NCBI RefSeq assembly: GCF_001665785.1
Contig: NZ_LZSO01000048.1
Span: 62,001-126,000 of the forward strand
Source: Mycolicibacterium peregrinum
GTDB taxonomy: Bacteria > Actinomycetota > Actinomycetes > Mycobacteriales > Mycobacteriaceae
DNA: 64,000 nt
Direction: 5' to 3'
Shown: positions 16,030 to 24,982 of the stretch, piece by piece
Layout of the letters: the number at the start of each line of letters is the position of its first letter
Position numbering within the stretch: position 1 is the first letter of the stretch
Made by a program: the position numbers and the translations under genes
The notes under the pieces: generated by a model
Seen by the model: only the letters and a program-made list of their open reading frames with translations
Database searches by the model: none
Told to the model about the DNA's origin: nothing

Positions 16030-17292
16030 TCACGCCTCGATCGGATGCGTGCCGGACGGGTCGAGCGTCTGGGTGTAGAAATGCATCCGCTCACGTAACT
16101 CGGCGGGGTTGATGCCGAATTCCTCGGGCAGGTACCGGTGCGCGCCTTTCCCGCCGTGGGGTTGGGCGCGGTGATGCTCGGCGAGCATTCGAGGGATGTC
16201 CGGCGGCTCCATCTGTGCCGCGGCGTAGATGCGACCCACCGTCGCCTCCGGGTCGGCGACCAGGTCGCGGTACTGGACGTCGAGCCAGGTGACAGTGGAC
16301 GCCACGGCCCGGGCATCGAGGGCGCGGCGCAGCCACAGTTCCGTCTGCGCGGTTTGAAACCGGCCGACATCGACCCCGTCGACGTCGTCACTGTAGGTGG
16401 ACCGGTACGTCGCGAACAGGCTGGCGCCCGACGCCACCGTCTCCACGATGTCGCGGTGCAGCTGCACGATGCAGGCCCCTGGATACGTCGCGATGACGTG
16501 GCGGAGCTCGGCGGTGTGGGCCGGCGCCTTCAGAACCCAACGGCGGCCGTCCCCGGCGTCGAGGATCTGCAGCATCCGCCGGTGCTGCGCGTACTCGGCG
16601 GCGAAGTCCTGGCCGGCGAGCCAGGACGCGTAGCCGTCGAGGCGCGTGGTGGCGGTGAAGCCCCAGTTGCGCAGAGTGGTGCCCATGCCGAGCACGCACT
16701 CCTCGGGCAGGTTCGGTCCGGAGTCGTGCACCGCGGCCATCGTGGGGTTGAGGACGTGCAGCAGGTACTGACCGGCTGCGGCCGCCTCGAGGCGGCGCAC
16801 ACGTTCGTCGCCGTCGAGGTCGCCGGGCAGCCGCCACGGCGCACCCAGCTCGGCGGGGAGCGGCGCACGCAATCGGGGGTCGCGGTCGAGTAGCCGGTAC
16901 AAGAAGGTGGTGCCCGTGCGCCAGCCGCCGGTGATGATCACCGGCGGCAGCAGCGGACGGTGCTCGGTGGTGGGATGCTCCTCCAGATAGCGCGCCATCG
17001 CGAGCCGGGCCGCGAGCCGCCCGGACGCGGTTCGCTGGGCGGTCAACGCGCCGAGGGCGTTGAGCCGTCCGTCCTCCTGGGCCGAGGCCAGGTACTGCTC
17101 CACACCCGGACGCCACTCGCCGTGGTCGCCCAGAACGCCGCCGCCGGCACCGCGGGTGCCGCGGTCGATGACGATGTCGATGGCGTCGGCACCGAGCTGG
17201 TAGCGGTCCGGGCGCGCAGCTCGGTCCTGCTCGGCAGCCACGTAGGCCTTCAACGCCTCCGGTGTGCGGGCGGGCGCGGTCCAGCTGGTCAT
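16030..17292 (-). CDS. sulfotransferase-family protein
   Basis: The 420-residue protein has the 5'-PAPS phosphate-binding loop GGWRTGTTFLYRLL near residues 125-138, the acceptor-side WVLKAPAH segment and a HRDIVETVAS motif containing the 3'-phosphate-binding Arg/Ser pattern. It would transfer sulfate from PAPS to a lipid or small molecule. It is translationally coupled (4-base overlap) to the upstream DUF1214-type gene, suggesting they act on one substrate, and both lie under a divergent TetR gene. Confidence 0.88.
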   Translation of the reverse strand: MTSWTAPARTPEALKAYVAAEQDRAARPDRYQLGADAIDIVIDRGTRGAGGGVLGDHGEWRPGVEQYLASAQEDGRLNALGALTAQRTASGRLAARLAMARYLEEHPTTEHRPLLPPVIITGGWRTGTTFLYRLLDRDPRLRAPLPAELGAPWRLPGDLDGDERVRRLEAAAAGQYLLHVLNPTMAAVHDSGPNLPEECVLGMGTTLRNWGFTATTRLDGYASWLAGQDFAAEYAQHRRMLQILDAGDGRRWVLKAPAHTAELRHVIATYPGACIVQLHRDIVETVASGASLFATYRSTYSDDVDGVDVGRFQTAQTELWLRRALDARAVASTVTWLDVQYRDLVADPEATVGRIYAAAQMEPPDIPRMLAEHHRAQPHGGKGAHRYLPEEFGINPAELRERMHFYTQTLDPSGTHPIEA

Positions 17293-18398
17293 GCGCGCTC
17301 CGCCAGATCGGGCAGGGACACAATGCGCGTCGTGGGCAGGTTGGGCTGCTGTTCGGGTTGCAGGAACCGCATGACGACGATGCCGAACGGGCGGCCCTCA
17401 CTGTCGATCCAGTCCCCGGCGGCCGGTCCGGGATCGGTGGCCGAGACTACGAACCGGTAGCGTCCGCCATCGAGGTTCGCGGTGGCACCGGTGTAGGAGA
17501 CCCGCCGGTGCCGGTAATCGAGCGAGTTGAGAAATCTGCTGTACGCCAAGATGTTCCAGTACCGGCACGGCACCAGATCACCTTCGATGAGCAGCGCTTC
17601 GTCGGGACCGAGCTGCCATCCGCCGCGCAGATAGTGGATGGCCGGTTCGGTGAACACCGCTCCCCCGGCCATCTCCGTCCAGTGATGCAACTGGTTCGGC
17701 GACTCGCGATCGGCGGCCACCGCGCCGTGCCAGATGCGCGGCAGCATCGCGATGGTCGCCGACGCCTTCGACAGGTGCTTGCCGAACCGCAGTGGATCGA
17801 TCGGAGCCGGGACCGGGGGCGGCTCGACCGGCTCAATGGCACACCACCCGATGCGATCGGTCTGTGCGTCATCGTGGAAATGACGTACCCAGATGACGAT
17901 CGCGCGGTCGGGCAGGTCCAGCCAGTCATTCGCCTGACGGTCACCGCCGATCGCCACCTGGTAATCGCCGTTGGCGTCGAACGTGATTGCGTCACTGTCG
18001 ATCCGGGAGCTCGCCTTGGCAGCCGCCCCGCTTGAACCGGAATAGGCGGTGATCGACACGTACGCGGCGTCGCCGCGATTGCCACGAATCAGGTAGCGGC
18101 CGTCGGGGCGGACATCAGCGACCCAGTACTGGAAGTCGGGGTTGTCCATCAGGAATTTCTGACGCCAGCCGTTGAATGCGACGAACTCAGGCTGGTCGCG
18201 ATCAACTTCCAAGCGGCCCAGTTGATTTGACACCGCGCGCAACAGTGCACGGAACCCGTCGGCGCGTTCGGATTCCGGCAGGGCGGCGGTGTCTGCCGCG
18301 AGTTGCGCACCGGCCGTGCGCAATCCGTCGACAAACGCCGTCCACGCCACGACTTCGGGGCGAGCCCGGTCTGCGTCACCTTCGCTGGGCGCGGTCAC
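17289..18398 (-). CDS. DUF1214-domain protein
   Basis: A 369-residue protein. The C-terminal half carries the DUF1214 pattern (TEPAIHYLRGGW, LVPCRYWNILAYSRFLNSLDY, RYRFVVSATDPG). The GTG at 18396-18398 is chosen for its GAGGGGA; an ATG five codons earlier overlaps that sequence. No signal peptide is seen. DUF1214 proteins have no settled biochemistry; they often occur beside lipid, steroid or sulfo-metabolism genes. It is first in a two-gene operon with the sulfotransferase. Confidence 0.82.
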   Translation of the reverse strand: MTAPSEGDADRARPEVVAWTAFVDGLRTAGAQLAADTAALPESERADGFRALLRAVSNQLGRLEVDRDQPEFVAFNGWRQKFLMDNPDFQYWVADVRPDGRYLIRGNRGDAAYVSITAYSGSSGAAAKASSRIDSDAITFDANGDYQVAIGGDRQANDWLDLPDRAIVIWVRHFHDDAQTDRIGWCAIEPVEPPPVPAPIDPLRFGKHLSKASATIAMLPRIWHGAVAADRESPNQLHHWTEMAGGAVFTEPAIHYLRGGWQLGPDEALLIEGDLVPCRYWNILAYSRFLNSLDYRHRRVSYTGATANLDGGRYRFVVSATDPGPAAGDWIDSEGRPFGIVVMRFLQPEQQPNLPTTRIVSLPDLAERA

Positions 18399-18418
18399 TG
18401 AGCATCCCCTCACAATCC

Positions 18419-18434
18419 GGAAGCGGTTGCTTCC
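18419..18434. promoter_or_regulatory. TetR-type operator in divergent promoter
   Basis: GGAAGC and GCTTCC form a perfect 6-base inverted repeat with spacer GGTT, between the DUF1214 and TetR starts. It is well placed to control both. Confidence 0.65.
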
Positions 18435-18465
18435 AGAATTGGATCGTGCTCGCTATGCTCACGGA

Positions 18466-19128
18466 ATGTCAAGGCCGTACCGAGGCCAGGCCGCCGAAGC
18501 ACGGTCGGCGGATCGCCGCGCCCGCCTGATCCAGGCAGGTGCCGACCTGGTCGGCACCCAGGGGGTCGCCGCCATGACCATGCGCGCCGTCTGCCGCGAG
18601 GCAGAGCTCAGCCAGAAGTTCTTCTACGAGAGCTTCACCGACACCGACGACCTGCTCCGCGAGGTCTACCGCAGCACGTTTGAGCACGCGCGTCAGGTCA
18701 TCTATTCCGCCGCAGACCCGGACGCCGATCTACCCGCCCGGACCCGCGCGGGAGTGGGAGCGGCAGCGCAACTGGTCAAAGACGATCCCCGAATCTGCCG
18801 AATCCTGTTGGTGGAGCCGATCGCCGACCTGAGGCTTCGTCATTTCGTACGCGACGCCGTCGGTGCGATGAGCGGACTGACGGTCCCGGCCGACCGAACG
18901 GACACCGTCGCAGCGGCCCGGGTCAAGATGCAGTACGCCACCGTTTTCGGCGCCATCATCTCGCTGTTCATCGAATGGACGGAAGGCAACCTCGGCTCCG
19001 ACCATGACGTCTTCGTCGACCACGTGAGCGCCATGCTGTTTTCGTCGCCCTTGTTCGACAACGCCGTTCAGGCAGTTCCCTCGACCGGCCAGCCTGCCAG
19101 GACTCCTCGGATCAGCCGGTCGAGTTGA
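18466..19128 (+). CDS. TetR-family regulator
   Basis: A 220-residue protein with the helix-turn-helix at ~residues 35-57 (MTMRAVCREAELSQKFFYESF). The remainder is a helical regulatory domain. It is divergent from the DUF1214-sulfotransferase operon across a palindrome and probably represses it and itself. Its 3' end overlaps the convergent TetR gene by 61 bases; the Pro/Arg/Ser-rich tail looks like read-through beyond the folded domain. Confidence 0.88.
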   Translation: MSRPYRGQAAEARSADRRARLIQAGADLVGTQGVAAMTMRAVCREAELSQKFFYESFTDTDDLLREVYRSTFEHARQVIYSAADPDADLPARTRAGVGAAAQLVKDDPRICRILLVEPIADLRLRHFVRDAVGAMSGLTVPADRTDTVAAARVKMQYATVFGAIISLFIEWTEGNLGSDHDVFVDHVSAMLFSSPLFDNAVQAVPSTGQPARTPRISRSS

Positions 19129-19706
19129 TCGGCGTCGTCCACCAGTGGTTGTCCGATGACGAAGGTCATCATCACCCCGTTGACGAACGAGAACAGGGTT
19201 TTGGCCTGCTCGTCGATGACGTCGGGCGCCATCGGATTCTCGTCCGTGGCATGCCATTCCGTCACGACTGCGCGCGCAACCCCGTAGAACCCCTCGACGG
19301 ACGCGCTGAGCGTTGCAGCCAGTTCGTCGTCACGGCCGGCCTGCAGGGCCAACTCGTAGCGGGCCTTGGCCCGGGTGAGCCATGGTTCGGTCGCCGAATA
19401 CATCACGAGGGTGGCGAACCCGAGCGTGCCGGCGAACTCTGTCGGATCGGCATCGGTCAGCTCGGTGAGCAGGGAGAGATCGGCGAGGTCGAGTTCGTTG
19501 AGGCGCGCGGCGATCGCGTGCATCAGCGCATCTCGGGTCCGGAAATAGAACGACGTCGTGCCGTCGGGAACCTCGGCCTTCTTGTCGACCTTGGGGTGAC
19601 TGACGCCGCGCGAACCGTCCTTGCCGAGCAGTTCGATGGCAGCGTCAGCCAGTTCGCGGCGACGCTGGGCGGCGTTGTACTTCCTGCGTTCAGCGATGCC
19701 CCGCAG
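19068..19706 (-). CDS. TetR-family regulator with a probable CTG start
   Basis: The helix-turn-helix region (ELADAAIELLGKDGSRGVSH, then TTSFYFRTRDAL) lies upstream of the first in-frame ATG at 19523, so that ATG cannot be the true start. The frame upstream has no ATG, GTG or TTG before the lipase stop 43 bases away; the CTG at 19704-19706, giving LRGIAERRKYNAAQRRREL, is the best start and yields 212 residues. It follows the lipase gene on the same strand and is probably its local regulator. Confidence 0.75.
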   Translation of the reverse strand: MRGIAERRKYNAAQRRRELADAAIELLGKDGSRGVSHPKVDKKAEVPDGTTSFYFRTRDALMHAIAARLNELDLADLSLLTELTDADPTEFAGTLGFATLVMYSATEPWLTRAKARYELALQAGRDDELAATLSASVEGFYGVARAVVTEWHATDENPMAPDVIDEQAKTLFSFVNGVMMTFVIGQPLVDDADQLDRLIRGVLAGWPVEGTA

Positions 19707-19749
19707 TCTATCGAGCGGACATTCGAGGTCCGGGATATCGCCCCGCCCG

Positions 19750-21042
19750 TCAGAACTGGCCGCAGTTGGGTGTGGTGGGTTCTCCGTTGAAGCGGGCGGC
19801 GATCCACTGCATGGCCGGCTCTCCGTCCACGAGCATGGGCAGCGCGTGGTTGATCACCAGCTTGTTGAGGAACGGCGGTTCCTCGTTGGTGCGGAATTCG
19901 ACGTCGGCACCCTGCGCGCACCAGTCCCGGCCCAGCTGGTTGGCCGCGGTCCACGGCACCAGCGGGTCGTAGCGGTTGCTGTTGATCAGCACCGGCGCGT
20001 TCGGCTTGAACCTGCCGAGCTTCTGCAGGTCGAACAGGCTGCTGAACGGCTCCTCGTTGACGAGTTTGCTGATGTCCTCGTTGAAGTAGGGCTGCAGATG
20101 CCGGAAGGCGAAGTCGACGATCGTCTGCCCCACGCACTGGCGTGACACCGACTCGAGCATGTCCTTGCCGCGCTGGGTGAGCTTCGACCGGATCGCGTCG
20201 GCGGCTTCAGGATAGGCGGCGATGACGCCGTTGAGTGCGTAGCCGACGACGCCCACGAGCGCACTACCGTCGGCGTAGGGCAGCAGTTCCTTGAGGTCGG
20301 CCGGCGGCGCACCGGCGTAGGTGCCGACGATGTTCAGTTCGGGCGCGTAGGCCGAAGCCAGCTCCGCCGCCGACGCAGTTGCGCCACCGCCCTGCGAATA
20401 TCCCCAGAAGGCCACGGGGCCATGCGGATCCAGCGATGTCTCGGGCAATTTCATGGCGGCGCGAGCGGCGTCGAGGACGGCGTGTCCCTCAGCCAGGCGG
20501 TTCACGTAGGTATGCATCGAGTCGGTGCCGAGACCCTGATAATCGGTCATGAGGATCGCAAAGCCACGTGCCACCAAGGTCGCGACGAACGCCTCCTCGT
20601 AGTTGACCATGATGTCCCAGCCACCCGAGTAGTGGATGCCCTGATTGAACTGGCGCGACGGTGCGCACTGATTTCCCTGTCCCTGAGTACCGGGCGCATA
20701 GACGAGCAGCGGGCGCGGCCCTTTTCCGGGCCAGTCGTTGTACGGCTCGAAGTAGGTGCCGGTGACGGCGATCGGATTGTTCCGAGAGTCGATGCTGCGG
20801 TACATGATCCGCGTTCCGGTCGCCATGATGGCGCCCAGCTGGCCGGACGGCTCGAGCACCAGCCGGCTGGGTTCGGTGCGGATCACATCGCCGGGCGCAC
20901 CGGCCGGCAACGGGTCCGGCGGGAGATAGAAATCCGCGTACTGCGGCTCGTCCCCCGTGTCGGCAAATGCCGCCGTCGTAGATCCGACGAGCCACCCGAT
21001 GGTCAGCATGAGGACGACAACAATCCCCCCGGCATTGCGCAT
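19750..21042 (-). CDS. secretory lipase-type esterase
   Basis: A 430-residue precursor with a signal peptide or anchor (IVVVLMLTIGWLVGS). It matches the secretory lipase (LIP) family: YAPGTQGQGNQCAPS, the LMTDYQGLGT segment, nucleophile GYSQGG, the acid in NRYDPLVPW and a late His in INHALPM. Mature substrate is probably a lipid or ester outside the membrane. The start ATG at 21040-21042 is preferred because upstream in-frame residues lack a signal-peptide pattern. Confidence 0.87.
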   Translation of the reverse strand: MRNAGGIVVVLMLTIGWLVGSTTAAFADTGDEPQYADFYLPPDPLPAGAPGDVIRTEPSRLVLEPSGQLGAIMATGTRIMYRSIDSRNNPIAVTGTYFEPYNDWPGKGPRPLLVYAPGTQGQGNQCAPSRQFNQGIHYSGGWDIMVNYEEAFVATLVARGFAILMTDYQGLGTDSMHTYVNRLAEGHAVLDAARAAMKLPETSLDPHGPVAFWGYSQGGGATASAAELASAYAPELNIVGTYAGAPPADLKELLPYADGSALVGVVGYALNGVIAAYPEAADAIRSKLTQRGKDMLESVSRQCVGQTIVDFAFRHLQPYFNEDISKLVNEEPFSSLFDLQKLGRFKPNAPVLINSNRYDPLVPWTAANQLGRDWCAQGADVEFRTNEEPPFLNKLVINHALPMLVDGEPAMQWIAARFNGEPTTPNCGQF

Positions 21043-21084
21043 TACCGGACGGTAACAAGAAACTGTCTCTTTCTGCCACTTTTC

Positions 21085-21100
21085 CTCTAAATAACTAGAG
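21085..21100. promoter_or_regulatory. palindrome upstream of lipase-TetR genes
   Basis: CTCTA and TAGAG flank AATAAC in a locally AT-rich stretch 42 bases before the lipase start. It is a candidate operator for the downstream TetR protein. Confidence 0.45.
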
Positions 21101-21182
21101 AAATTGGACAAAAGTGCAGGTTGAGTGCGGCGCTCGCCCCTGCCCCGAGTTGCTTGCGTCGCGGTCAGCGAGGATGGAAGTC

Positions 21183-21875
21183 ATGAACGCGAACCCGCAT
21201 GGACCCGGCACCGCGAATCGGTCGGCATACCGAACGATTCACCTCCTGCTACTGGCCGGCCTGCTCACGATGGCGTTCATGTGGGGCCCCGGAGCCGGTC
21301 GGGCGCAGGCGGCCCCGGCATCGTCGGCCGGGGATATTCTCTCCATCGGCGATCCCGCGGCGCCGGGTCAGATCGACCTCTATCTGGATCCACTGTGCCC
21401 CTACAGCGGGAAGATGGTGCGCGACCAAGGTGCCGAGATTGGCCGGCGCATCGCAGACGGCCGGCTCCACGTCAATCTGCGGTTGGTCAACTTCCTCGAA
21501 AAGTATTCGGCGAGCGGCAATTACGACAGCCGTGCCATCTATGCCGCCCACATCGTCGCCGACCACTCGCAATCGAGCGACGTCACCTGGAAGTTCATCG
21601 AGCAGATCTTCGCCGCCGACCAACAGCCGAAAGAGGAAGGCGAGACGGATCTCAGCAACGATCAGCTCGCCGGGCTGGCCGACCGCGCCGGCGCACCGCC
21701 GTCAGCCCAGGACATGATCAAGCTGGGGCTCCCGGTCCCCTACGACGGCCACACCATCGGCGCGAACAACCTTCCGCTGCTGCGAGCTTTCCCCGATCCC
21801 GGGGTGCCGCTGGTGGCCATCGACGGCAACGCTGTCGACGGGAATTCCGATTGGCTCGACCAGCTTCCGCGCTGA
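21183..21875 (+). CDS. secreted DsbA-like thioredoxin-fold protein with a single active-site Cys
   Basis: A 230-residue precursor with a signal segment (LLLAGLLTMAFMWG, ending AQAAPA). The thioredoxin-fold motif is DPLCPYSGK: the first Cys of a CxxC is kept but the second is Ser. The rest (FLEKYSASGNYDSRAIYAAHI) matches mycobacterial DsbA-like proteins. A one-cysteine protein could act in isomerisation or mixed-disulfide exchange but not as a simple oxidase. It is convergent with the ArsR gene with no gap. Confidence 0.85.
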   Translation: MNANPHGPGTANRSAYRTIHLLLLAGLLTMAFMWGPGAGRAQAAPASSAGDILSIGDPAAPGQIDLYLDPLCPYSGKMVRDQGAEIGRRIADGRLHVNLRLVNFLEKYSASGNYDSRAIYAAHIVADHSQSSDVTWKFIEQIFAADQQPKEEGETDLSNDQLAGLADRAGAPPSAQDMIKLGLPVPYDGHTIGANNLPLLRAFPDPGVPLVAIDGNAVDGNSDWLDQLPR

Positions 21876-22253
21876 CTAACGCGCTGTGCCGATCGGCGGC
21901 AGCGAGCCGATGGCGTCGATCTGATCGCGCTGGGCGGCAAGGGTATCGGCGAGGAACGTCCGGGCGATGAGCAGCAGTTCAGCGATCTTCGGGTGCGCAA
22001 GCGTGTAGAACACCGCGTTACCGACCCGGTGCCCGCTGACCACGTGATGGCGCTTGAGAACCGCGAGGTGCTGCGACAGCAGGGTCGGTTCGATATCGCT
22101 GGCCGCCAGAATCTCGCTGACCGGAGTCGGGCCGTCGCGCATCGAAAGGATCTCCAGCACCCGGATCCGCGCCGGATGCGCCAGCGCCTTGAACAGGTTG
22201 GCCTTGATCTCGTACAACGGCCGCTCGGGACCATCTAGGACTCTGTCGGTCAC
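21876..22253 (-). CDS. ArsR-family repressor
   Basis: A 125-residue winged-helix protein from a GTG. KALAHPARIRVLEIL and SQHLAVLKRHHVVSGHR form the helix-turn-helix and wing. No cysteine metal site (CxC) is seen, so it may not be metal-responsive. It is divergent from the DUF5313 gene across an 8-base-arm palindrome. Confidence 0.88.
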   Translation of the reverse strand: MTDRVLDGPERPLYEIKANLFKALAHPARIRVLEILSMRDGPTPVSEILAASDIEPTLLSQHLAVLKRHHVVSGHRVGNAVFYTLAHPKIAELLLIARTFLADTLAAQRDQIDAIGSLPPIGTAR

Positions 22254-22270
22254 CGCTGCCCCAATGATTG

Positions 22271-22296
22271 ATGGATTGATGAAATTCGCAATCCAT
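22271..22296. promoter_or_regulatory. ArsR-type operator
   Basis: ATGGATTG (22271-22278) and CAATCCAT (22289-22296) are a perfect inverted repeat with a 10-base spacer, between the ArsR and DUF5313 starts. Confidence 0.65.
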
Positions 22297-22320
22297 GATA
22301 CCGAGCGTTACCCTGCTGCA

Positions 22321-22740
22321 ATGCCCACCGGCCAAGCCTCCCGCACAAAACCGGGCCCGCTGCAGTACATCGGGTACTGCTACGGCAAGCGGCTACCCGA
22401 CTCCATGCGCGAGTGGGTGGCCAACGACCTTGCAGGCCCTGGCGCCACCATCCGGATGATGGTCCGTGTCGCGATCCCGGCAATCCTGGTTCTGGCGCCG
22501 ATCTGGTTCATCCCGATGTCGCTCTACCTGCACGCCAGCATGACTGTGCCGATCTTCATCCCGTTCGTCTACTTCTCCCACGCCCTCAACAAGGTGTGGC
22601 GGCGTCACATGCTCGTCAAGCACGGTCTGAACCCGGCCCTCATCGACGAGCTCTCACGCAAGAAGAACGCGCACATCCACCAGGCCTACGCCGAGCGCTA
22701 CGGCCCCCGCACCGGGCCGAGTAGTAGCGGCGACATCTGA
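22321..22740 (+). CDS. DUF5313-type membrane protein
   Basis: A 139-residue protein. Residues ~44-88 contain two hydrophobic segments (VRVAIPAILVLAPIWFIPM and SMTVPIFIPFVYFSHA), with a basic C-terminal domain (RRHMLVKHGL). GYCYGKRLPDSMREWVANDL at the start is typical of the mycobacterial DUF5313 family. The function is unknown. It is probably controlled by the divergent ArsR protein. Confidence 0.82.
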   Translation: MPTGQASRTKPGPLQYIGYCYGKRLPDSMREWVANDLAGPGATIRMMVRVAIPAILVLAPIWFIPMSLYLHASMTVPIFIPFVYFSHALNKVWRRHMLVKHGLNPALIDELSRKKNAHIHQAYAERYGPRTGPSSSGDI

Positions 22741-22747
22741 CCGACGG

Positions 22748-23686
22748 TTACGGCTGCAGGGTGCACAACGTCAGCGCGAAGGCCGGTGCAGCGGCCGTCG
22801 CGATGACGATGAGGACCATCGCCAAGGACTGTGGGCGCCACCAGACCGCTCGCTGAGGTTGCAGGAGTCGGGTGACCCGGTCGGCTACCGCCGTCCCCGC
22901 CGCCGCCAGCACGCCGTCGGGCAGCCGATGCCGGGTACTCAACGCGACCAGACTGGCCAACAGCGGCTCACGACCGTGTCTGCGGGTGGCCGCGTCGTCC
23001 GCGCACATCTCCAGTAACGCCGGCACCGACCGGGCCGCCGCGCGCATCAGGGGCAGCCGCGGCAGCGCTGCGGCGAGGGTGTTGAGCGTCGCAATGACGT
23101 GATGGTGGCGGCCCCGCAGGTGCGCCCGCTCATGGGCCAGGACCGCCGCGAGCGCGGGCGGCCTCAACAAGTCCAACGCAGCCGTCGTGACGACGATCGC
23201 GCGGTGCCGGCCGCCGGACACGCAGTACGCCGCGGGTTGGTCAGCCGCGATGGCAATGACGCCGTCGTGGCCGGTGGGCCGGCCGATGATCCGGACCGCT
23301 TCTGCGTGTTCACGATTGGCGCGCCGCGTTCGGTACAACGTGACGATCACACGACGCGTGGTGTTGGTCGCCACTGCGGCAGTGACCGCAAGCAGGGCGA
23401 CGACCAACACTGTCGCCACGGTGGGCGGTAACGTCACCGCGCCGGCGATCCCCAGTGCCTCGACGCAGAACGTCGGTGCGGTGTGGGTGATCAGGCTGTG
23501 GGCGGCACCGGCGATCAGGATCACCAACGCCGCCACCCAGGCGAATGACGCCGTTCCGACGACCACCAGCCAGCCTGCCACCGACAGTCTGGGATGAACG
23601 TTGGCCGAGATCGGGCCGGTGAACAACACCGGCGCCAGCCAGCTCAGCGCCATCGCGTAGCCGAGAAGAAACGTGACCGCGTTCAT
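22748..23686 (-). CDS. M56-family membrane metalloprotease (BlaR1-like sensor/protease)
   Basis: A 312-residue membrane protein with hydrophobic segments near residues 5-25, 38-65, 83-105 and 285-305. The zinc motif is HERAH (LAHERAHLRGRHHH), with the downstream acidic ligand probably in EMCADDAA. It lacks a penicillin-binding sensor domain, as is typical of mycobacterial M56 proteins. By analogy with BlaR1 it would cleave BlaI after an envelope signal. It overlaps the BlaI gene by 4 bases. Confidence 0.88.
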   Translation of the reverse strand: MNAVTFLLGYAMALSWLAPVLFTGPISANVHPRLSVAGWLVVVGTASFAWVAALVILIAGAAHSLITHTAPTFCVEALGIAGAVTLPPTVATVLVVALLAVTAAVATNTTRRVIVTLYRTRRANREHAEAVRIIGRPTGHDGVIAIAADQPAAYCVSGGRHRAIVVTTAALDLLRPPALAAVLAHERAHLRGRHHHVIATLNTLAAALPRLPLMRAAARSVPALLEMCADDAATRRHGREPLLASLVALSTRHRLPDGVLAAAGTAVADRVTRLLQPQRAVWWRPQSLAMVLIVIATAAAPAFALTLCTLQP

Positions 23687-24057
23687 CGTGACTGCTCCTC
23701 GGTGAACCGCTTGAGCGCCTGCCGGAGTTTCTTCGAATCGTCATCGACGATCTGCTCGAGGAAGAAGTTGAGGATCAGCTCACTGTCGCCGCCGGATTCG
23801 AACACCGTGCGCATCAGCTGCGCGGAGTGCTCCTCACGGGTCATCACCGGCCGGTAGCTGTACGCCAGACCGACCTTCTCCCGCTCCAACCAGCCTTTTC
23901 GGAACAGGTTGTCCATGGTCGACATGACCGTGGTGTAGGCGATCTGTCGCTTGGTGACGAGCTCGTCGTGCACGCTGCGTACTGTCGACGGCTCCGCACG
24001 TGACCAGAGCACTTCCATCACCACAGCTTCGAGATCGCCAAATCCTTTGATTCCCAT
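23683..24057 (-). CDS. blaI: BlaI/MecI-family repressor
   Basis: A 124-residue protein. The N-terminal winged helix (DLEAVVMEVLWS, IAYTTVMSTMDNLFRKGWL) and C-terminal dimerisation helices are typical of BlaI/MecI. It is coupled to the M56 protease gene and lies downstream of the CcdA and DsbA-like genes on the same strand. A palindrome in the promoter of that operon is a candidate operator. Mycobacteria usually have another BlaI; this may be a paralogue. Confidence 0.9.
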   Translation of the reverse strand: MGIKGFGDLEAVVMEVLWSRAEPSTVRSVHDELVTKRQIAYTTVMSTMDNLFRKGWLEREKVGLAYSYRPVMTREEHSAQLMRTVFESGGDSELILNFFLEQIVDDDSKKLRQALKRFTEEQSR

Positions 24058-24114
24058 ATTCGTTACCGCCCGCTTGGGTGCGCCGTCACCAGTTGGTGGT
24101 CTCGCGCATCAAAC

Positions 24115-24130
24115 CTATGTAGCGCGATAG
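24115..24130. promoter_or_regulatory. weak dyad upstream of blaI
   Basis: CTAT and ATAG flank GTAGCGCG. On the minus strand the stretch reads TACTATCGCGCTACATA, partly like the TACTAC/GTAGTA palindrome at 5455-5471. It could be an autoregulatory BlaI half-site. Confidence 0.35.
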
Positions 24131-24142
24131 TAGCTTCTCGGC

Positions 24143-24982
24143 TCATCTGACCGTGCTCTCACCGACGGCACGCTTACGCCACAACCGGATCGACCTCCAC
24201 ACGATGAGTGCCAGTACGACACCCAGGATCAGCCGGAGGTCGCTGACCCCCGATGACAATCGGCCCAGCCAGACTTGCAGGTCGTACTGCGCGTCGACGG
24301 ACAGTACGCCACCGAGATTCGCGGTGCCGTCAGTGAACAGGAACAGCCCACCGAGAACGATGAAGATCGCCCCGGTGAGCAACGAGGTGGTGTGGGTCTC
24401 CAGCGGGCCCAACCGCACCGGCCGACCCCGCAGCCAGGTGCGTCCGGCCAGGTTGAAGCGCTCCCACAACCAGGCGAGCAGGAACAACGGTGCCGCCATG
24501 CCGAGGGCGTAGACCGCCATCAGCAGTGCCCCGTAGGCCGGGTCCGCGCCCATCGCCGACATGGTCAGGACCGCGCCCAGCAGCGGACCTGCGCAGAAGC
24601 CGGCCAGTCCGTACACAGCGCCCAACGTGAGCACCGACACGGTGCCGGAGATGTTGATCCGGGCCGTCATCCGTTGCATGCCCGACAGGCCGAATCCCTT
24701 GCCCAGCAACGTCATCAGACCGAATCCGATCAGTACCAGGCCGCCGGCCACGGTGACTTCGCTGCGATAGCGAGTGACGACGCTGCCCAGCGCCCCGACG
24801 CCGGCTCCCAATGGCACCAGCACCACACAGAGACCCACCCAGAACGCCACAGTGCGCTGGACCAACAATCGCGTCCGATCGAAGGCGTAGGCGAAAAACG
24901 ACGGCAACAGCAGGGCCGAGCACGGGCTGAGCAACGAGGCCAACCCGCCGAGGAAGGCTCCGAGCAGACCGACGCCACTCAT
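24143..24982 (-). CDS. CcdA-type transmembrane thiol-disulfide carrier
   Basis: A 279-residue polytopic membrane protein. The two CcdA/DsbD cysteines are in LLSPCSALLLPSF (about residue 21) and GFCAGPLLGA (about residue 129). It would carry reducing electrons from cytoplasmic thioredoxin across the membrane to an external thiol protein. Its 4-base overlap with the upstream DsbA-like gene identifies that protein as the likely partner. Confidence 0.88.
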   Translation of the reverse strand: MSGVGLLGAFLGGLASLLSPCSALLLPSFFAYAFDRTRLLVQRTVAFWVGLCVVLVPLGAGVGALGSVVTRYRSEVTVAGGLVLIGFGLMTLLGKGFGLSGMQRMTARINISGTVSVLTLGAVYGLAGFCAGPLLGAVLTMSAMGADPAYGALLMAVYALGMAAPLFLLAWLWERFNLAGRTWLRGRPVRLGPLETHTTSLLTGAIFIVLGGLFLFTDGTANLGGVLSVDAQYDLQVWLGRLSSGVSDLRLILGVVLALIVWRSIRLWRKRAVGESTVR

